Positions 39,511 to 52,800 of a stretch of 64,000 nt of DNA are shown in pieces. Numbering within the stretch: the first letter of the stretch is position 1; each line of letters starts with the position of its first letter. The notes under the pieces are model-generated. The model did no database searches. It saw nothing but the letters and a program-made list of their open reading frames with translations, and was not told the DNA's origin. Source of the DNA: Pachypanchax playfairii (lineage: Eukaryota > Chordata > Actinopteri > Cyprinodontiformes > Aplocheilidae); the NCBI GenBank assembly GCA_006937955.1, contig SSNP01000082.1, positions 1 to 64,000 on the forward strand, in the 5' to 3' direction. Made by a program: the position numbers and the translations under genes.

Positions 39511-42500
39511 ATAAAACATGGTTTAGAGGGAAACAAAGCAGTGAAAAAAAAAAAGAGAGCGCATTTATGGCTCTTAGCTTGTAGCAAGTTAAAGTTCTAA
39601 CAGCGTTTATTCTGAGCTCAACAATATTGTATGATGATAAATGAAAGGAATAGCAGGAGAGCCTGTGAATCAGCTTGTTACGGTTTTTATCACATAGCAT
39701 GGAGCTCTGGAAGCCCTCGCAGCACCGCGCCAGCTTATTCTACTTCAGCTTGAAGAGCCTGATTTATCTCTTTCAGCAGTTTCCCAACACTCACACACAA
39801 AACAGAGGCTTATTATTTTTTCTCCATCACTGCGTTGCATGTGTTCAATGTGCTGCTTTGAGGAACCCCGGGACAGAGAAACCTGGAGGGGGGACTTAGG
39901 TCTCCTCTGGTTTTAAAGCTAAAGGCTCTGCGCTGTTGCTTTCTGTGGCTGTGTGATGATACATCAGCTTCTCACCGCTCACAGGGTTAGAATGTGAAAT
40001 TGACCCAAACGAGGACACTCCAGCAATTTGACAGCCGTGTCAAGAGATGTGAAAAATTCACCAATTTATGATCAGTGAGTCAGAGAACATTAACAACAAC
40101 AACATGACCCTTTAGAAGCAACATCTTTCAGCCCAGTGTATTTTATGTTTCATAAGCTTTTTTTCACTTCAAACCAGAAAGACCGATTTTATAAATCATG
40201 ACTCATCGACATCAAGTTGCTCGCAGGCTTCATCAGACGTTTGATTTTGTCCTGCGATTCCTGAAAGCTGATGACGACTTTCTTCAGTCATCTATGAGCT
40301 TCATGGCCTCTTAATAACTCCAGCTACACAGAGGAAATAAACAAATATTAATCACAGAAGACACTCCAAATTTCTTCTTGTAACGTTTGATTCATAACGA
40401 ATTACCAGCTACACAGTTATGAAAACCCAAAGCGTTCAGAATAAGACAGTTTGTAGCTCTTTCAAGATGCATGTTTAATGTTCCTGTGAAGTCAAGCTGT
40501 TGTGATGCTGTTTCTATTTTTAAATGACGAGCTGCACCAAAACATTTTAGTGAAGATGCTGATAAAAAAAAAACATTTCTTTTCTCTGGTTTTAAGACAG
40601 AAATTATGACCTCATTTTTCCTAATAATTAAATTATGTTACAAGATATTAAAATAGATGTCTAAGTTTTGCAGATGCATTAAAATAAGTCATTTCTTATT
40701 CTAAGATACAAATGAATCTTTTACAACCTGATCCATGGTGCAACTGAGAAAACATGCATGCAAGGAAAAGTAATGAAAAGCAATCGGGTTGAGAGTGGAC
40801 TGTTATTATATTTTTTACTAAAAGCCACAGTTGTGTATGATGTCATCAACTAAGCCATTTCTTATTTTGTCATATTTCGCTGCTAAGTAGTCAGAGTTTT
40901 CTGTATTCTTTTAAATTGATTCTCCAGACTTTCTAAATGCAATTTTCCTTTTCTTTTTTTTTTTACATTAACTGTTTTCCACTTCAGTTCTTGTACCTAA
41001 TATTTCCAAAGAAATAGTCTGTTTTTTTCAACTAAACCACTTATGACCTTCTTTGCACATATCTAATTGTTGGAAAAACAAAAGCCATAAAACCCTACTT
41101 TTTTCAGTAAATGCCATTATAAAATAGAGAAAAAGTAGGAAAAAAAATAATTACTTCTCATTTCATACACATTTCAGGACTTTGTGGTTATTTCTTAAGT
41201 ATTAACCAGTAATATGAAACATTTTATATCTAAAAAACGTCAGGAAACACTGATTAACAGACCTTTCAACCTGTCTGCATTAAAATTCGGGTGGTTCCGG
41301 CTCCTTCCGTCAGGCTGCTTTGTCAGCAGCTCGTTCATACTCATTGTTCGAATTTGCTGGACTCTGATTGGCTAACAAACTAGCCTATGAGAGCAAAGAA
41401 TACTGTTTCCTGCCCCGCTGTGCATGGCAATGTCAGACCTCGTGTCTTTCTGTTTGTTAGCCAGCAGCATGCTAGGCGTGGTTTCAACTGCAGGAGCTGC
41501 CGAAAACTAACAAACAAAGGAGTTGTGACGAAACAGATACAGGCCGTTCGGACTCAGGAGAACTCGGGTGTTATCACCACCTGCGTAGTTTGAGAGATAA
41601 AAACTGAAAGAGAAGTTGTTGACCTGTTTTCACACCCACTATGAAGGTAAGAACACCTGTGGAGCTAAAATATTCAACAGAAACCTCAGAAAAAATTTTT
41701 TTAATGGAAGGGCCTCTTTAACAGGCTGCTGNGTCACAAAGTATCTCAACACTACAGTGGCTCACCCCTTGAGTTAAGTCACTTAAATGAAGCATGTTGT
41801 CCAGGCATCAGTAATGCAGATCAACACGTGTAGCAACATCTGCGGCTGTTGTCCAAATATGGACATTCACTGTTTCAGAAACAACAATACAAAACCATAT
41901 TCTGCTGGTTTATTTGGATTCTGAAAAGCTTTGAAACAACAGAAATAACACATTTACTAAAGATGCTGTGAAAAAGTTGGTGCAAGGCAGCCGCAAACAT
42001 TACAGTGTAATTTGGGATATTACTCAGAAAATCACAAATTTTACATGATGCTCTATTAATAAACACATTTCATTCAAAAAACCTCTTTTTTCAGCTGATT
42101 CACAGCTTCTTTACTGTGACATAACAGTTAAGCCCGTCAGTAATATACCTGTTTTTGATGGTTATCTGTGACAGATGTGTCACATAATACTTAAAAGAGT
42201 CTGTATTAAACGTAGATGTAATCTCTGGTTTCAAGTGCAACGACATGTGCTGCGTCTATTCCTCCCCCTCAACAGAAAGCAGAAGACTAAATTTATATCT
42301 AATCCTCTCCATAGCAACAAAATGAAAACTCAGCAGTGGCGCACGCATTGAACATTTCTGATGCTGAAACATTATTCTGGTTAAATTAACTAGAAGAATG
42401 ATGAGGAATTATTTCCAGAAGTATGTGAATTCTGATCTATAATTTGTCAGGTTTACTCAGTTTTTAAGTGATATTTAATATTTAGTTGTTCATTCAGTTA

Positions 42501-45461
42501 AAATAAATATATTTGCCTTTGTAACCTGCTCACTGACAAACAAAAAACAAGGTTAAAATGTAAAACTTTACATTTCAGGACACTCCTGTATTGGCTCATA
42601 ACTGGAAGTGAGTGAGCGAGTGACGCATGGACTCTGCGAGACCTGCAATCTTTTCATTCAATGTGTTTTTTTTTCTCTATAATCACTCAGCAAATAAGGA
42701 CATGGCGGATTTCCTCTTTTTTTTTTTTTTTAAACTGACTTCCCCATCCAACACTGTGTTCATGAGTCATCTCCGACTGTTGGCTTAGCAGTAACTAGCT
42801 GTTCTCTCATGTCAGTTTGTAAGAATCTTTCATCATTTCATCAGCTCAAACCTCAGCGTCAAATCTAACAAGTAATTTCCAGTTACAGTTACAGATAATT
42901 CCTGGATTACAAAAATAAAAATTGCAACAATTTAGTGGTTGTAAGTCCATTTGACAAACTAAATTCAAAGAGAAGCTGTTTCTGAATGTTGGTCTCAGTG
43001 AGTTTTAACAAAACATTTTTTTATTTTTTATTAGAAGCTATTTTTAAGAACCCTAATAGATTTTAATACTTTACAATAGGAACATTTTTCGGACATTTAA
43101 AGTTAAACCATCTCAAATAACTAACAGCAGGGTTTCTACACAATTTCTATTTTCATATTTTTGCTGACTCAGATGTTCAGTTTTAAGGTCATTTTGCAAG
43201 TTTATCTTTGGAAATGTTTGTTTTTTGCTTTAACAAGATGATTATTCTGTAAATTTATGTTAGAGAAAAATCAATGTTTGCTTTACATTAATATTTTAAC
43301 TCTCTTGAAGTTATTTGTCTTTAGTAGTGGAGGTCAAAACAAAGTGGTTGGTTATTTCTTCAGGTTCTACACATCAAAGGTTGAAGAAGCAGATATGATC
43401 CATATGTTCAAGCCGGAGGTCACGAGCAAATTTCATGCAACGCCTCATGGGGGATTGGAATGAAGTGGCGACACTGGCAACGAATGATTTCCACCTATTC
43501 AACACTTTTTAAACGTTACTTTACAAAAATGCTTTAAAGTTTCTTTATCGTTCATGCAAATCAGAGCTGTTTGAATTCACTTGTCCTGTTACAAAAGTTT
43601 TAAAATAACTGAGTTTTATCCTGTCATGTTTTCATATCTGTTATTGGACGGATCAGGTGATGAATCGATTAAAGTACAAGAGCAAGAAAACCATTAAGTG
43701 ACATTCTGTTTATTTTACTGATGAAAAAGTACCTTAAACAATTGGATCAGAAAATAAAAACACCTACAACACATGACAGAAATCATAACTGAGTTAATGT
43801 TTGAATGAAATATGTTTTCCTGCTGTGGATGAAAAATCATGCTAATAACATGCATGAATGTGTTTACAATGAGAAATCATTGTACCGGTACATACATGTA
43901 CCGTATTGTTCCACATAAACATGCACTGCTGGTCTAGATCTGGTTATTATGAAGGTGATACATGTTGTTTCTTTGTTACGTAACATTTATATTGTAGTTC
44001 ACCAGGAGGACGACGTTGTAGTGAATAAGTCCAAAGTCCAAAGTGAGTGACTATTAATTACATAAAGACCCACCTGGATCATCTTTTGATCTATTTTAAA
44101 GCATCTCAGTGGTCTTTAAATTAGAATTATGGCGTTTTTACCCAAAATCACAAACCCTGTGCGATTTTCTAGGATGTAGTTTCTGCAGAGTGACAGTAGC
44201 TTATTACAGTAGCTTATTGCCCCTGTGCTGTAGGCGGAACCGTTGGCGTGGAGGATCCCCCCACCCCTCCCTTTTGCGCTTGTTTTTTAGACGCATTTTT
44301 GCGTCTGCTAAATACTCAGAAAAACAATTTCGAGCTTAATTTTTTAAAGATATGTCCTTTAGTATCAGAAAAATGCCACAAGAACATGTTAATAACACAA
44401 AAAACCTGATTTTCATGGAACTGGGTCTTTAACTGTAATGTTGACCACAGTGAAAGAAAATTGAATTTTTTAGTTATATTTGATAAAAGAATAATAATAA
44501 TTAGCAAGTGCTTGACAGACATTTCGTCTTACAGCCCTCAGGGCTAAGACCCCCTTGTATTTTAATCCTAGTTACGTGCCTGCATAGAAGCAGCGTGAAA
44601 AGCACTTATAGGTTTGAGCAATTTTTTTGTATCAGAAACTAATTTTTTATCATTTAGACAGTGGAGTTTGGAAAATAGTCTGATGTATTTCATTTAACTC
44701 ATGAAGAACATACTTATTCTTCAGACTGAACCACAATGAGAGTCGGTTATTTGGACCGAGGAGACTGACGGCGGCTGTTGGACCGTCAGGCTGTGCGGGG
44801 ATTAGAGGGCGTGGGGGGTGGGGAGGAGATGGCAACAGCCTGGTCTGAGAGGGAACCACCAGCACATCAATCTCGCTCTGCATCTGTTCCCTCTTAGACA
44901 CGAACACAACCCTGACCTCTTTCAGCCATTTGGAGGAACCCTGCCAGCCCGGTGAGGAGGACCACACACGCCCAAGAACCGTGAGGGAGGATGATGCACA
45001 CGGAGGTGGTTCCCCAAACAACAATAACAAATAATAACAATGAGAATAAACAAATAAAGAAATCCTTGCATGATAAGCATGTAAATCTTTCATCACGCGC
45101 TTGGAAGTGATCCAATATAATGTTGGAGTAGCAGAGCGGGTGTGTGAATAAGCCATTTAATGGAGCATCAACACTGGATGCAAAGACACGGGCCTCCGTG
45201 TCACTTCTATGTAACCAGGGGGTGAAAAAACACAAACATCTAAATTATTCCTGCGTAGCATGACACCGATCCACACCAATTCACACCCCAAATCAACAAT
45301 CCAATATTTAAATAATGTCTAAACAGCACGGTAAACGTAAAAGAGATCCACATATTGATCATGATAATAATATTAATAATAAATTTACTAAAATTAGTGA
45401 AAACTCAAGATATTTCAGAGGATAAAGGTGTCTCTTATTCTCAATAACAGAATTTACTCAC
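39093..45461 (-). other. dennd4a: dennd4a intron 1
   Basis: No coding exon is visible between the first coding exon and the candidate leader exon. It holds an AG microsatellite at 39466-39510 and an N at 41732. Several short ORFs here (for example 44650-45156 minus) have no supporting features. A more CG-containing stretch lies at about 41270-41600. Confidence 0.5.
39466..39510. repeat. AG microsatellite
   Basis: About 45 bp of AG steps with one GGG interruption near the right end, in dennd4a intron 1. Confidence 0.95.
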
Positions 45462-45640
45462 ATCACGGAGGTGGACAGATGATCTGTCGGAATTGAGTCC
45501 AGATTTCTGTGAACACAGACGTTCCTTCTGCGCTGATTGTTTTCAGTTTTTTGTTATTATTTCCGCGTGGTTTATTTTTTATAAAATTTAAGAATTATTT
45601 TATCAGTAAGGATTGTGGTTGTAAGGATCCAAATAGGCGG
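45462..45640 (-). other. dennd4a: Candidate dennd4a non-coding first exon
   Basis: On the minus strand a donor CTCCGTGAT/GTGAGT lies at 45462, followed upstream by sequence of rising CG content. The right limit is a guess. The first coding exon has its own acceptor (TAATCTGCAG at 39093), so a leader exon must exist upstream. This is the best placed candidate. Confidence 0.4.
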
Positions 45641-45745
45641 TGCTGTCCTGAGCGCCGTTTTATCCCGAGCTGCGCTGCCCACGTGACTTATTACAACCCT
45701 CACCGACGTCACTGATGACACCGCCGGCAGCTGTGACATGGTTCG
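45641..45745 (-). promoter_or_regulatory. dennd4a: Candidate dennd4a promoter
   Basis: A short CG-containing stretch holds an E-box CACGTGAC at 45680-45687 and a CRE-like GACGTCAC at 45705-45712. It sits just upstream of the candidate leader exon. No TATA box is clear. Assignment rests on position and motifs only. Confidence 0.4.
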
Positions 45746-46741
45746 AGGACCATGTAGAAACATTTATTTCCAAACCCCTGACAGCCTCAACAGGAAGTTC
45801 TCGATTTTTAGAGGCAGTTAAGATATTTGATGCCACCAACCAGACAGAGACAAAAAATGATACAAAATAAAATTTAAATCATACCTAATAATCTATGTCA
45901 CAGGTGACTAAACAAACAAAGGCACATAAACACCTGAAACACCTGAATAGGTAAAATGTTTAAAGTAAGACTCCAAATTATTCTTACTTTTATTTCCTTC
46001 AGTGTGTCTCATTATTATGTATCTTTGTTCTCTCACTGTTTTACTTAGAAAATAACATTATAAATGTTTGTGCTTGAAATGAAGAGAAGGAACAGGGACA
46101 TCGTGACTGTTGCTGCCCTCTGCTGCCCCCTGCTGTCAGTCTGGAAGATCGTGAATTTACAGATTGAGCATCATCTCTGTGACTCTGATGATTCAATTAT
46201 ATCCCCATGGAAACGATGAAGTGATGTTGCAGTTTTATGGTATGAAATTTATGATGACTCCATGTGTAAATAAAAGCTATCAGGAAGGAAAATTTGAACG
46301 ATCAAAGGATTGAAGGTTCAGAAGCACAACGAAGCTGGTTTTCATTTAGCCTATCTTTTTTAGATGACATCAAATTCAAATACTTATTTATAATGTTTAT
46401 TATTTAGAGTTTTTGTTTAATGTGTGTTGTCCCTATTCAATAAAATAGGGACAAACTGTCCAGATACCAACAGACATCTGTTCTCTACAAACAAGAGCAA
46501 CAGATGTCATTATAGTTTCAGAATTGTGTTTGACAATATTGTTTTAAAAAAATTCCAAAACTTTTTAATATGTGGGTAAAATCGGTAAAATTAGGCTGGA
46601 CCACTAAATGTAAATTATTTGCTATGGAACAAATTACTGATTCATTCAACAAAATGAAGGTAGCGGTTTTAGTTTGATATTTTAATTTAACTTTTTTATT
46701 TTGCGAAATAAACACAGTTAAAACTGTTAAAAGGAAAAGAC
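45746..46741. other. Intergenic, no gene recognised
   Basis: AT-rich sequence with no exon-like segment. A perfect hairpin lies at 46428-46453 (arms TGTCCCTATT and AATAGGGACA) with an AATAAA crossing its loop. Confidence 0.5.
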
Positions 46742-46813
46742 AGGTTCTACCGAGATTTGAACTCGGATCGCTGGATTCAGAGTCCAGAGTGCTAACCATT
46801 ACACCATAGAACC
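46742..46813 (-). tRNA. tRNA-Gln (anticodon CTG)
   Basis: The 72-nt minus-strand sequence folds as a full cloverleaf. The acceptor arms are GGTTCTA and TAGAACC. The A box is TGGTGTAATGGTTAGC and the B box GAGTTCAAATCTC. The anticodon stem CTGGA/TCCAG holds loop CTCTGAA with anticodon CTG, for Gln CAG codons. There is no intron. A T-run (GTCTTTTCC) follows the 3' end and can serve as RNA polymerase III terminator. No second tRNA is seen nearby. Confidence 0.96.
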
Positions 46814-49800
46814 ACGTGCTCTTAACCCCGTTTTTATAGTTATATTATATATACAATATCCTGTGTTGTAGCTGGTATTTATTTTTTTTGTACGTGTGGC
46901 GTTGACGTTAAATGATATATATACCTTTTGTTTACATTATATGAACGCCAGAAAAGTCGAGTTCTTTACTTTCGTTTTTGTCCTTTCCCAATGGTCATTT
47001 ACTGCCACCTTGTGGCCACATTGAGGAACAGCAGCATTTGTTGAAATATGCAAGACTTTTCTGTACTCTGCAACACCGCAGCGCACATTACCCTCAAGTA
47101 GCAAACGATTGGAGTTTTGTCAGTATACTATAATATAGATGATAAGGCATTTACGGTTTATTAATTTTTGCTTAATTTTATATTACAGTCGGACACATCA
47201 AGAAGCTTGCTTTAAAAACTTGCTCAGCTTTTTTTGCCTTTTCTCTCCCTTTTAAAAATTAGGTCTGTCCATCTATGAGTACAAATTTATTGTTAGAGAA
47301 AATTTAGGGGTTTCTGATGATTTACAGCATGATCTTAATTTTGATAAAACATGTTGGATGATATTTGATAAGAAACATTCTGCTATAGGTTGAAGGGCAC
47401 TAAGAAACAACGACATCATGACCCTGGCAGAGATTGATACAGATTGAAGGAAAAACGTGTCTGTGTCTGTGTTGATCTTTAGTACTTTAACAACTTGCTG
47501 CAGTAATGTGACTTAAACTCTATCTATCTTAAACATTCTCATTTAATCAGGCAAAACAAAGATTAGAAGCGCAACAGCAATCAGCATGCTGTGCAAATAA
47601 AAACTGGATTCATTCCATCCACCTTCATATCCACTTAATCCCGTTTAAGGCTGTTAGGTATCTGCCTCCAGCAGCCTTAAGCAGAGAGGTGGAGTTACAC
47701 CTGGACAGGTCGCCAGTCCTTCACTGGGCCACATGGAGATGAACAACCACTCACACAGGGACCATTTAGAATGTAACACATGCATGTATTTTGTCTGTAG
47801 GAATGCACTGGGAGAACATGCAAACTGCATGCAGAAAGGTCCCAGTTGGGAATTTGAACCTACAACTTTTTTGCCAGGCAGCAGAGCTGACCAACTATGT
47901 CACCATGGAGTGAAGAGGGCAGCATTTCCTGAAATAATTTAATTTACACAATAGCAAAAGGCACACAACTTAACCCATTGAAAGCCCAATCTGACCATTA
48001 CTAACAATTAAAATAACAAACCATTATAGCGCCATGCTGTCGAGCTGCAATTCTACTACAGTAGAGCTTTAAAGCTTTAATTATGTAAAGAGCTGCCACT
48101 TCTTCAAAAAGTCTATTGAACATGAGAGCTCTACAAGACGTCTCTATTTGTGTCCCTGTTTGTGATATCTATTATACATGCATATCTTTATAAATTAATA
48201 ACACAGCATAGCTGAGCACCCAGTAGTTTTGTTATTTTATTTTAAATTGAACTCCTACATGAAATTAATTGCTCTTGTGTTATCTAGTATATGAACCTGA
48301 CTGAGACTGGTTTCTGGTGGCAGAATAGGCTTTTAATTTGAAAGAAACTTAGGTACCAAAACAACAACCAGCTTTATCTGACAGCAATTTAAAAAAGAAG
48401 AAGAAAAGTCCTCGAAGGACAAACAGTCACATGATCAACTGTCACCACACTTAGTCAGGGATGGAATAATGTCCGGCTCTAATGAGACGCTGTCTGTGCA
48501 TCGATTGTCAACAATGTTATTGCTTCAACAGAGGGTGAGATGAGATTCACACAGTGATGCTAATCAGCCTCATAAGATCATCAAATATTTTAGAAATGAC
48601 AATTTTTACATATGGTTCGCTTCATAAATGCCGCAGGGTCTTAAACTGGTCAGATGGAGAAAAAAAAACAATTTTTTAATCTACAATTTGACATAGAAAA
48701 CAGCTCACAGAATGACACAGCTAATCTCACAAGAAGATAAATCGTGTGTTATCTACATCAGTGGGTATCCATTATCTGATCATGCTCATCTTTTTTATTT
48801 TTATTTTTGCTATAGTCACATTGATTTAAAAAGAACATCATCGGTAATTGAAATTAATATGTAAAGCCATTAGCTTTATAAATACAGAACAGAAAAGATC
48901 AAAGCTTCTGATATTCTAAAAAATGCAAACCAAGACATTTGCAAGAAAAACGCCTTCACGTGGAAAAAAAAGAACAACACAAAATCGTAGCACTTCATTA
49001 GTGAGGTGAAAATAACAACAAATAATATATTTTTAAAAACTTTCGACTGAATCTGTGTTTGTAAGAAATGGATGAACACTTTGTGACCTGAATACATGTC
49101 CAAACCCACATGGCCTCATTAACAACAAAACTTTGCTTACATTAGCATTAACTGTGTGATCATTACGGAATAACAGCGAATACAGAACCACTACAATGGT
49201 TTTCTTTTTATCCATGCTTTCTCTAACTTGTTTCTCTCTCAGCCCAGTTTCCATATCTAACATTTAGGACAGATCATTATTTTCTTTTGCCTCTTCCCTT
49301 CTGAGTCGATGCAGTTTATATTGAGATCCGAAGCTTCATACAGTCTGCTGTTTGTACACGATGAATCTTTCAACACTTTGATTTGATACCTTCCTTCTTG
49401 AGGGGACAATCTCTTCTGTATAGGGGAGATTTTAAACACTTGGCTGGTTTGGGATAATAAAACGTAAATCATGGGATTAAAATGAGCGCGAGGACAGCTC
49501 TCCCTGTAAATAAACCGGCCACTCAGTTCATGTAAACTGCCCTTAGCAGTGTTCGGAACGATAATGTTCCACTTCAGGAGGACTGATAAAAAGTCCAGGC
49601 AGCAGTTTGAGTGAAAAGTTATATAAGAAGATAAAATGGGTGAGTGGTCGCTGGTGTGTGGGACACGGTTTCCTCCTCCCCTCTCTCTCCTTCAGAGGTC
49701 ACAGAATAGGAGTCAGCGAGACGAGGATCCAGAGGAGCCACAGTCGTCTCTCATCACAGAATCTCAGTTATCTAATCAAAAACACACGTGGAGACAAAGG

Positions 49801-49860
49801 GAGGATTTTTGTCTGAGAGTGGAGTTGTCCAGGCCACGTGGAGGAGGTGGGGTGTGCCTT
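46814..49860. other. Intergenic, SINE copy and megf11 3' UTR
   Basis: No Rab-type or other coding exon is recognised. A SINE relic lies at about 47600-47915. The part next to 49860 is likely megf11 3' UTR on the minus strand; its end cannot be fixed, though TTTATT words near 48798 and elsewhere are possible poly(A) signals. Confidence 0.5.
47600..47915 (-). mobile_element. tRNA-derived SINE relic
   Basis: The minus strand starts near 47910 with a degenerate tRNA-like head (CATGGTGACATAGTTGG, then GGTTCAAATTCCC). The body has GCATGTTCTCCCAGTGC and ends with GGACTGGCGACCTGTCC. The order matches a common fish SINE. It is diverged. Confidence 0.65.
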
Positions 49861-52800
49861 TTAGAGCAAGGAGCTAGGGCTCTCTGGAGGTGGTGGGGGT
49901 GTGTGTGTGGGGCTGTGACGCATGGGCAGAATGTCATAGTGGCTGGAGATGTGGCTGCTGCAGGGAAGCTCATACGGGGTCTGGGAGAAACCGGTGGCCA
50001 TTCCATTGGGTCCCTGCAGAATGCTCACAGTTGGTTCTGCAAGAGTTTGAAAAAAAAATAAAAAATAAAGCAAAGATACATTAGCTCAGATAAAGAATAA
50101 ATTCACACTTTGAGAACAATTAATACAAGAGAGGTGAGACAAGGTTATTAAGGTCTGTTTGATGTATGTTTTAATCAAAGTCCCTCTCCTACAGGCACAA
50201 TGTGCTTCTCATATAAATAAATAAGTAAATATTAATTAAAAAAAAATTAAAATACAAGTAAGTCAACTCAACAGTTATGGTTAGGGGTGGGGTTAGTTAT
50301 AATTTAGTAAAAAATACAATAAAACTAAGATTTTAGACATAATTTTAAACTAAAGTTTAAAACAAAAAATATCTGATCTGGAGAAAAAATGGATTCGCAA
50401 GTGTTTTGATCAAAATCTTGAGATCAATATCAAGCGGGCTCTTATATAATATCTTTAAAACTTGTATAATCTACTACTCTGTGCAGGAAATGAGTTTTAG
50501 GCAATATATGAAAGTTTAACACAAAGAAGGATGGAAAATGTTTCTGAAGTGTCAAAACACAATTGCTCAGGGATCAAATATAACTGCAAGTGTAAAACAA
50601 AACATTTTGGCTCTGATACCCACCGACTTCATAAACGTTCCTGCTCACAGTACCCAGGAGGGTGGCGGTGCCTCCAAAGGGGACCTCGCGGTGGGAGGGG
50701 GACTTCATCTCCACATAGCTGCTCTCTGTGTGCTTGCAGCCCAACCCGGGCGGGTCTCTGATGGTGGCGTATGGATTATCACTATTCAGGGAGCAGGAGC
50801 TGTTGCTGCACATGGAGCTTTTGATGTAATCTGCAGAAACCGCAAGACAAAGACTTATGCAATATCAACAAAGATGAAGCGGCTGTCACAAATGTATAGC
50901 GGTGGTATTAATATAGAAATTTATAAAGATATCAGAGAGAAGCCAAGAGAATGGTAATGAAGCTAAAGCTGAATTTCTTTTTGTCTCCAGCAGGTGAGGA
51001 ATGGTGGTTTATAGTAATCAGAGTACAAAAGGGGAGAAAGTGGAAGGCTCATCTCATCTATAACAGTCTCATCAATCTGATAAGAGGCCTCATTAGAGAC
51101 CGCAGCAAAGCCCTCTTCACACCCCTGGGTCCCTCACATTTACCATCGACTGCACAGTGTGGAAGACAAAATGACGTATCAGGCACCGAGCCACAGAAAG
51201 CAATTACTGTTGGAATAAAACCTCAGCCCACCATGAGCTTGTCCGGAGTGCAGAGAGTTTTCACATAAATCACAGAAAAATATACCAATTTGACATTTTA
51301 GGTTGGAGAAATGGGCAAATCAGGAGGGAAAACAATCCAATAAAAGAAAACGGATACAAAAGCTGTAAAGCGTAAAAAGATTTTGTGATTATGTTAGTGA
51401 AGCTGAACAGGATTCCACATGCAGAAGAAGTCTGCAGACACACAAAGAAAAAAAAGAAAAGAAAAGCTGTCTTTTAAAGTTTATCATTTACCTTTTCTGG
51501 AGCCTCTTTGTGTTTGTGCCTCAGCTTGTTGAACCTCTGGAAAAACACATCCACATAAAAGGTAAAAACATCATAAATAAATCCCCCAAATATGTGAAAA
51601 TTAGCACCTGACACTTCTTATTGTACCTGTATTTAAAGTGTAGTTTCATGACTGCTGCAAACGACAGGATATTTACTAAAAACAACATTGATTGAGTGAA
51701 GATGATGAGGCTCGGGTCAAAGCCATGTTGGCTGACCAATTTGTGTTCGATTGATCTGATGCATGCTCGAACACAAATTACAAATGAGCAGATCAATTTG
51801 TCCAAATTTTAAGTAAAGCATGACCAAGAATGGGTCAAATAAGATTTTGATTTATTCTAACTGCACAGGATTTACAGCACAACTCAATTGTTATTCTCTA
51901 AGTTGTTGTCTATTTGTTGGTTTCATTTTTTGTTTACATTTATGGGAAATTTTCTTTATCTCTTTGAGGTGAAATCAGGTGTTATTGCAATCAGGCTTGT
52001 GTGGGTGACTTAGTAAAATTTAAAAAAACATAGATTTGTCAAAGTCTGATCTTCAAACCCGTTTGATTTGGTTTTACATCTTCTGAAGGACTTTAGTGCA
52101 AAAAGCTGCTGATGCTTATCAAGTTGCAACGGTCACACACACATCTCTAAAACATTTCGACTCTACCAGACCACATTCAAATAGATTTTTTTTTTTACAC
52201 ATTAAGAAAGCTGTTCCCAATCATATGCAAATGAATCAGCTTCAGTGAAATACCTATTTGAGGTTTAAATTTCAAATGAAAGTTCACTATGAGAATAAAA
52301 ACAGGTGTTCTGCACCATTAACATAGTCTCCTTCTATTTCTGTTGTTTCCATCATTGACAACATTCAGTAGTGTAAAAAAAAAAAGTGTTTGGCCCTTCA
52401 TCATTTCTGACTTTTGGATGTTTGTCTCATGTAAATGTTTCAGATTGTCAAAGAAATCAACATGTCAGACATAGATAACACAAGTAAACACGAAATACAG
52501 TTTCTAAATGAAGGTGTTTATGATTAAGAGACATAATCCAAACCTGCATGGCTCTAAGTGAAAAAGGGATGCTCCCCTTTTAAAACATAAATTAAATTAC
52601 ATTTATCACATCTTTGGAAAGCTGAAATCAGTGTGTCTAGCCGCACTCAGTCTTATTACTGCCACACCTTTTCACCATCAAGAAATCACTTAAATAGGAC
52701 CTTACTGACAAAGTTGAGTTGACCAAAATATGTTTAAAAGCCAGACATCATGGCGTGATGCAAGAAAATTCAGTGACTAATGAGAAATAAACTGGAATCT

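Noticed and set aside
41732..41732. Second N in the window, tested as another adapter site
   Set aside because: Flanking sequence (GGCTGCTG and GTCACAAAG) shows no mosaic-end match. A plain ambiguous base.
44650..45235. Long minus ORFs (168 and 113 codons)
   Set aside because: They lie in dennd4a intron 1, overlap each other in different frames and show no domain. Chance in a GC-richer stretch.
49636..50061. 141-codon plus-strand ORF
   Set aside because: Antisense shadow of the last megf11 exon.
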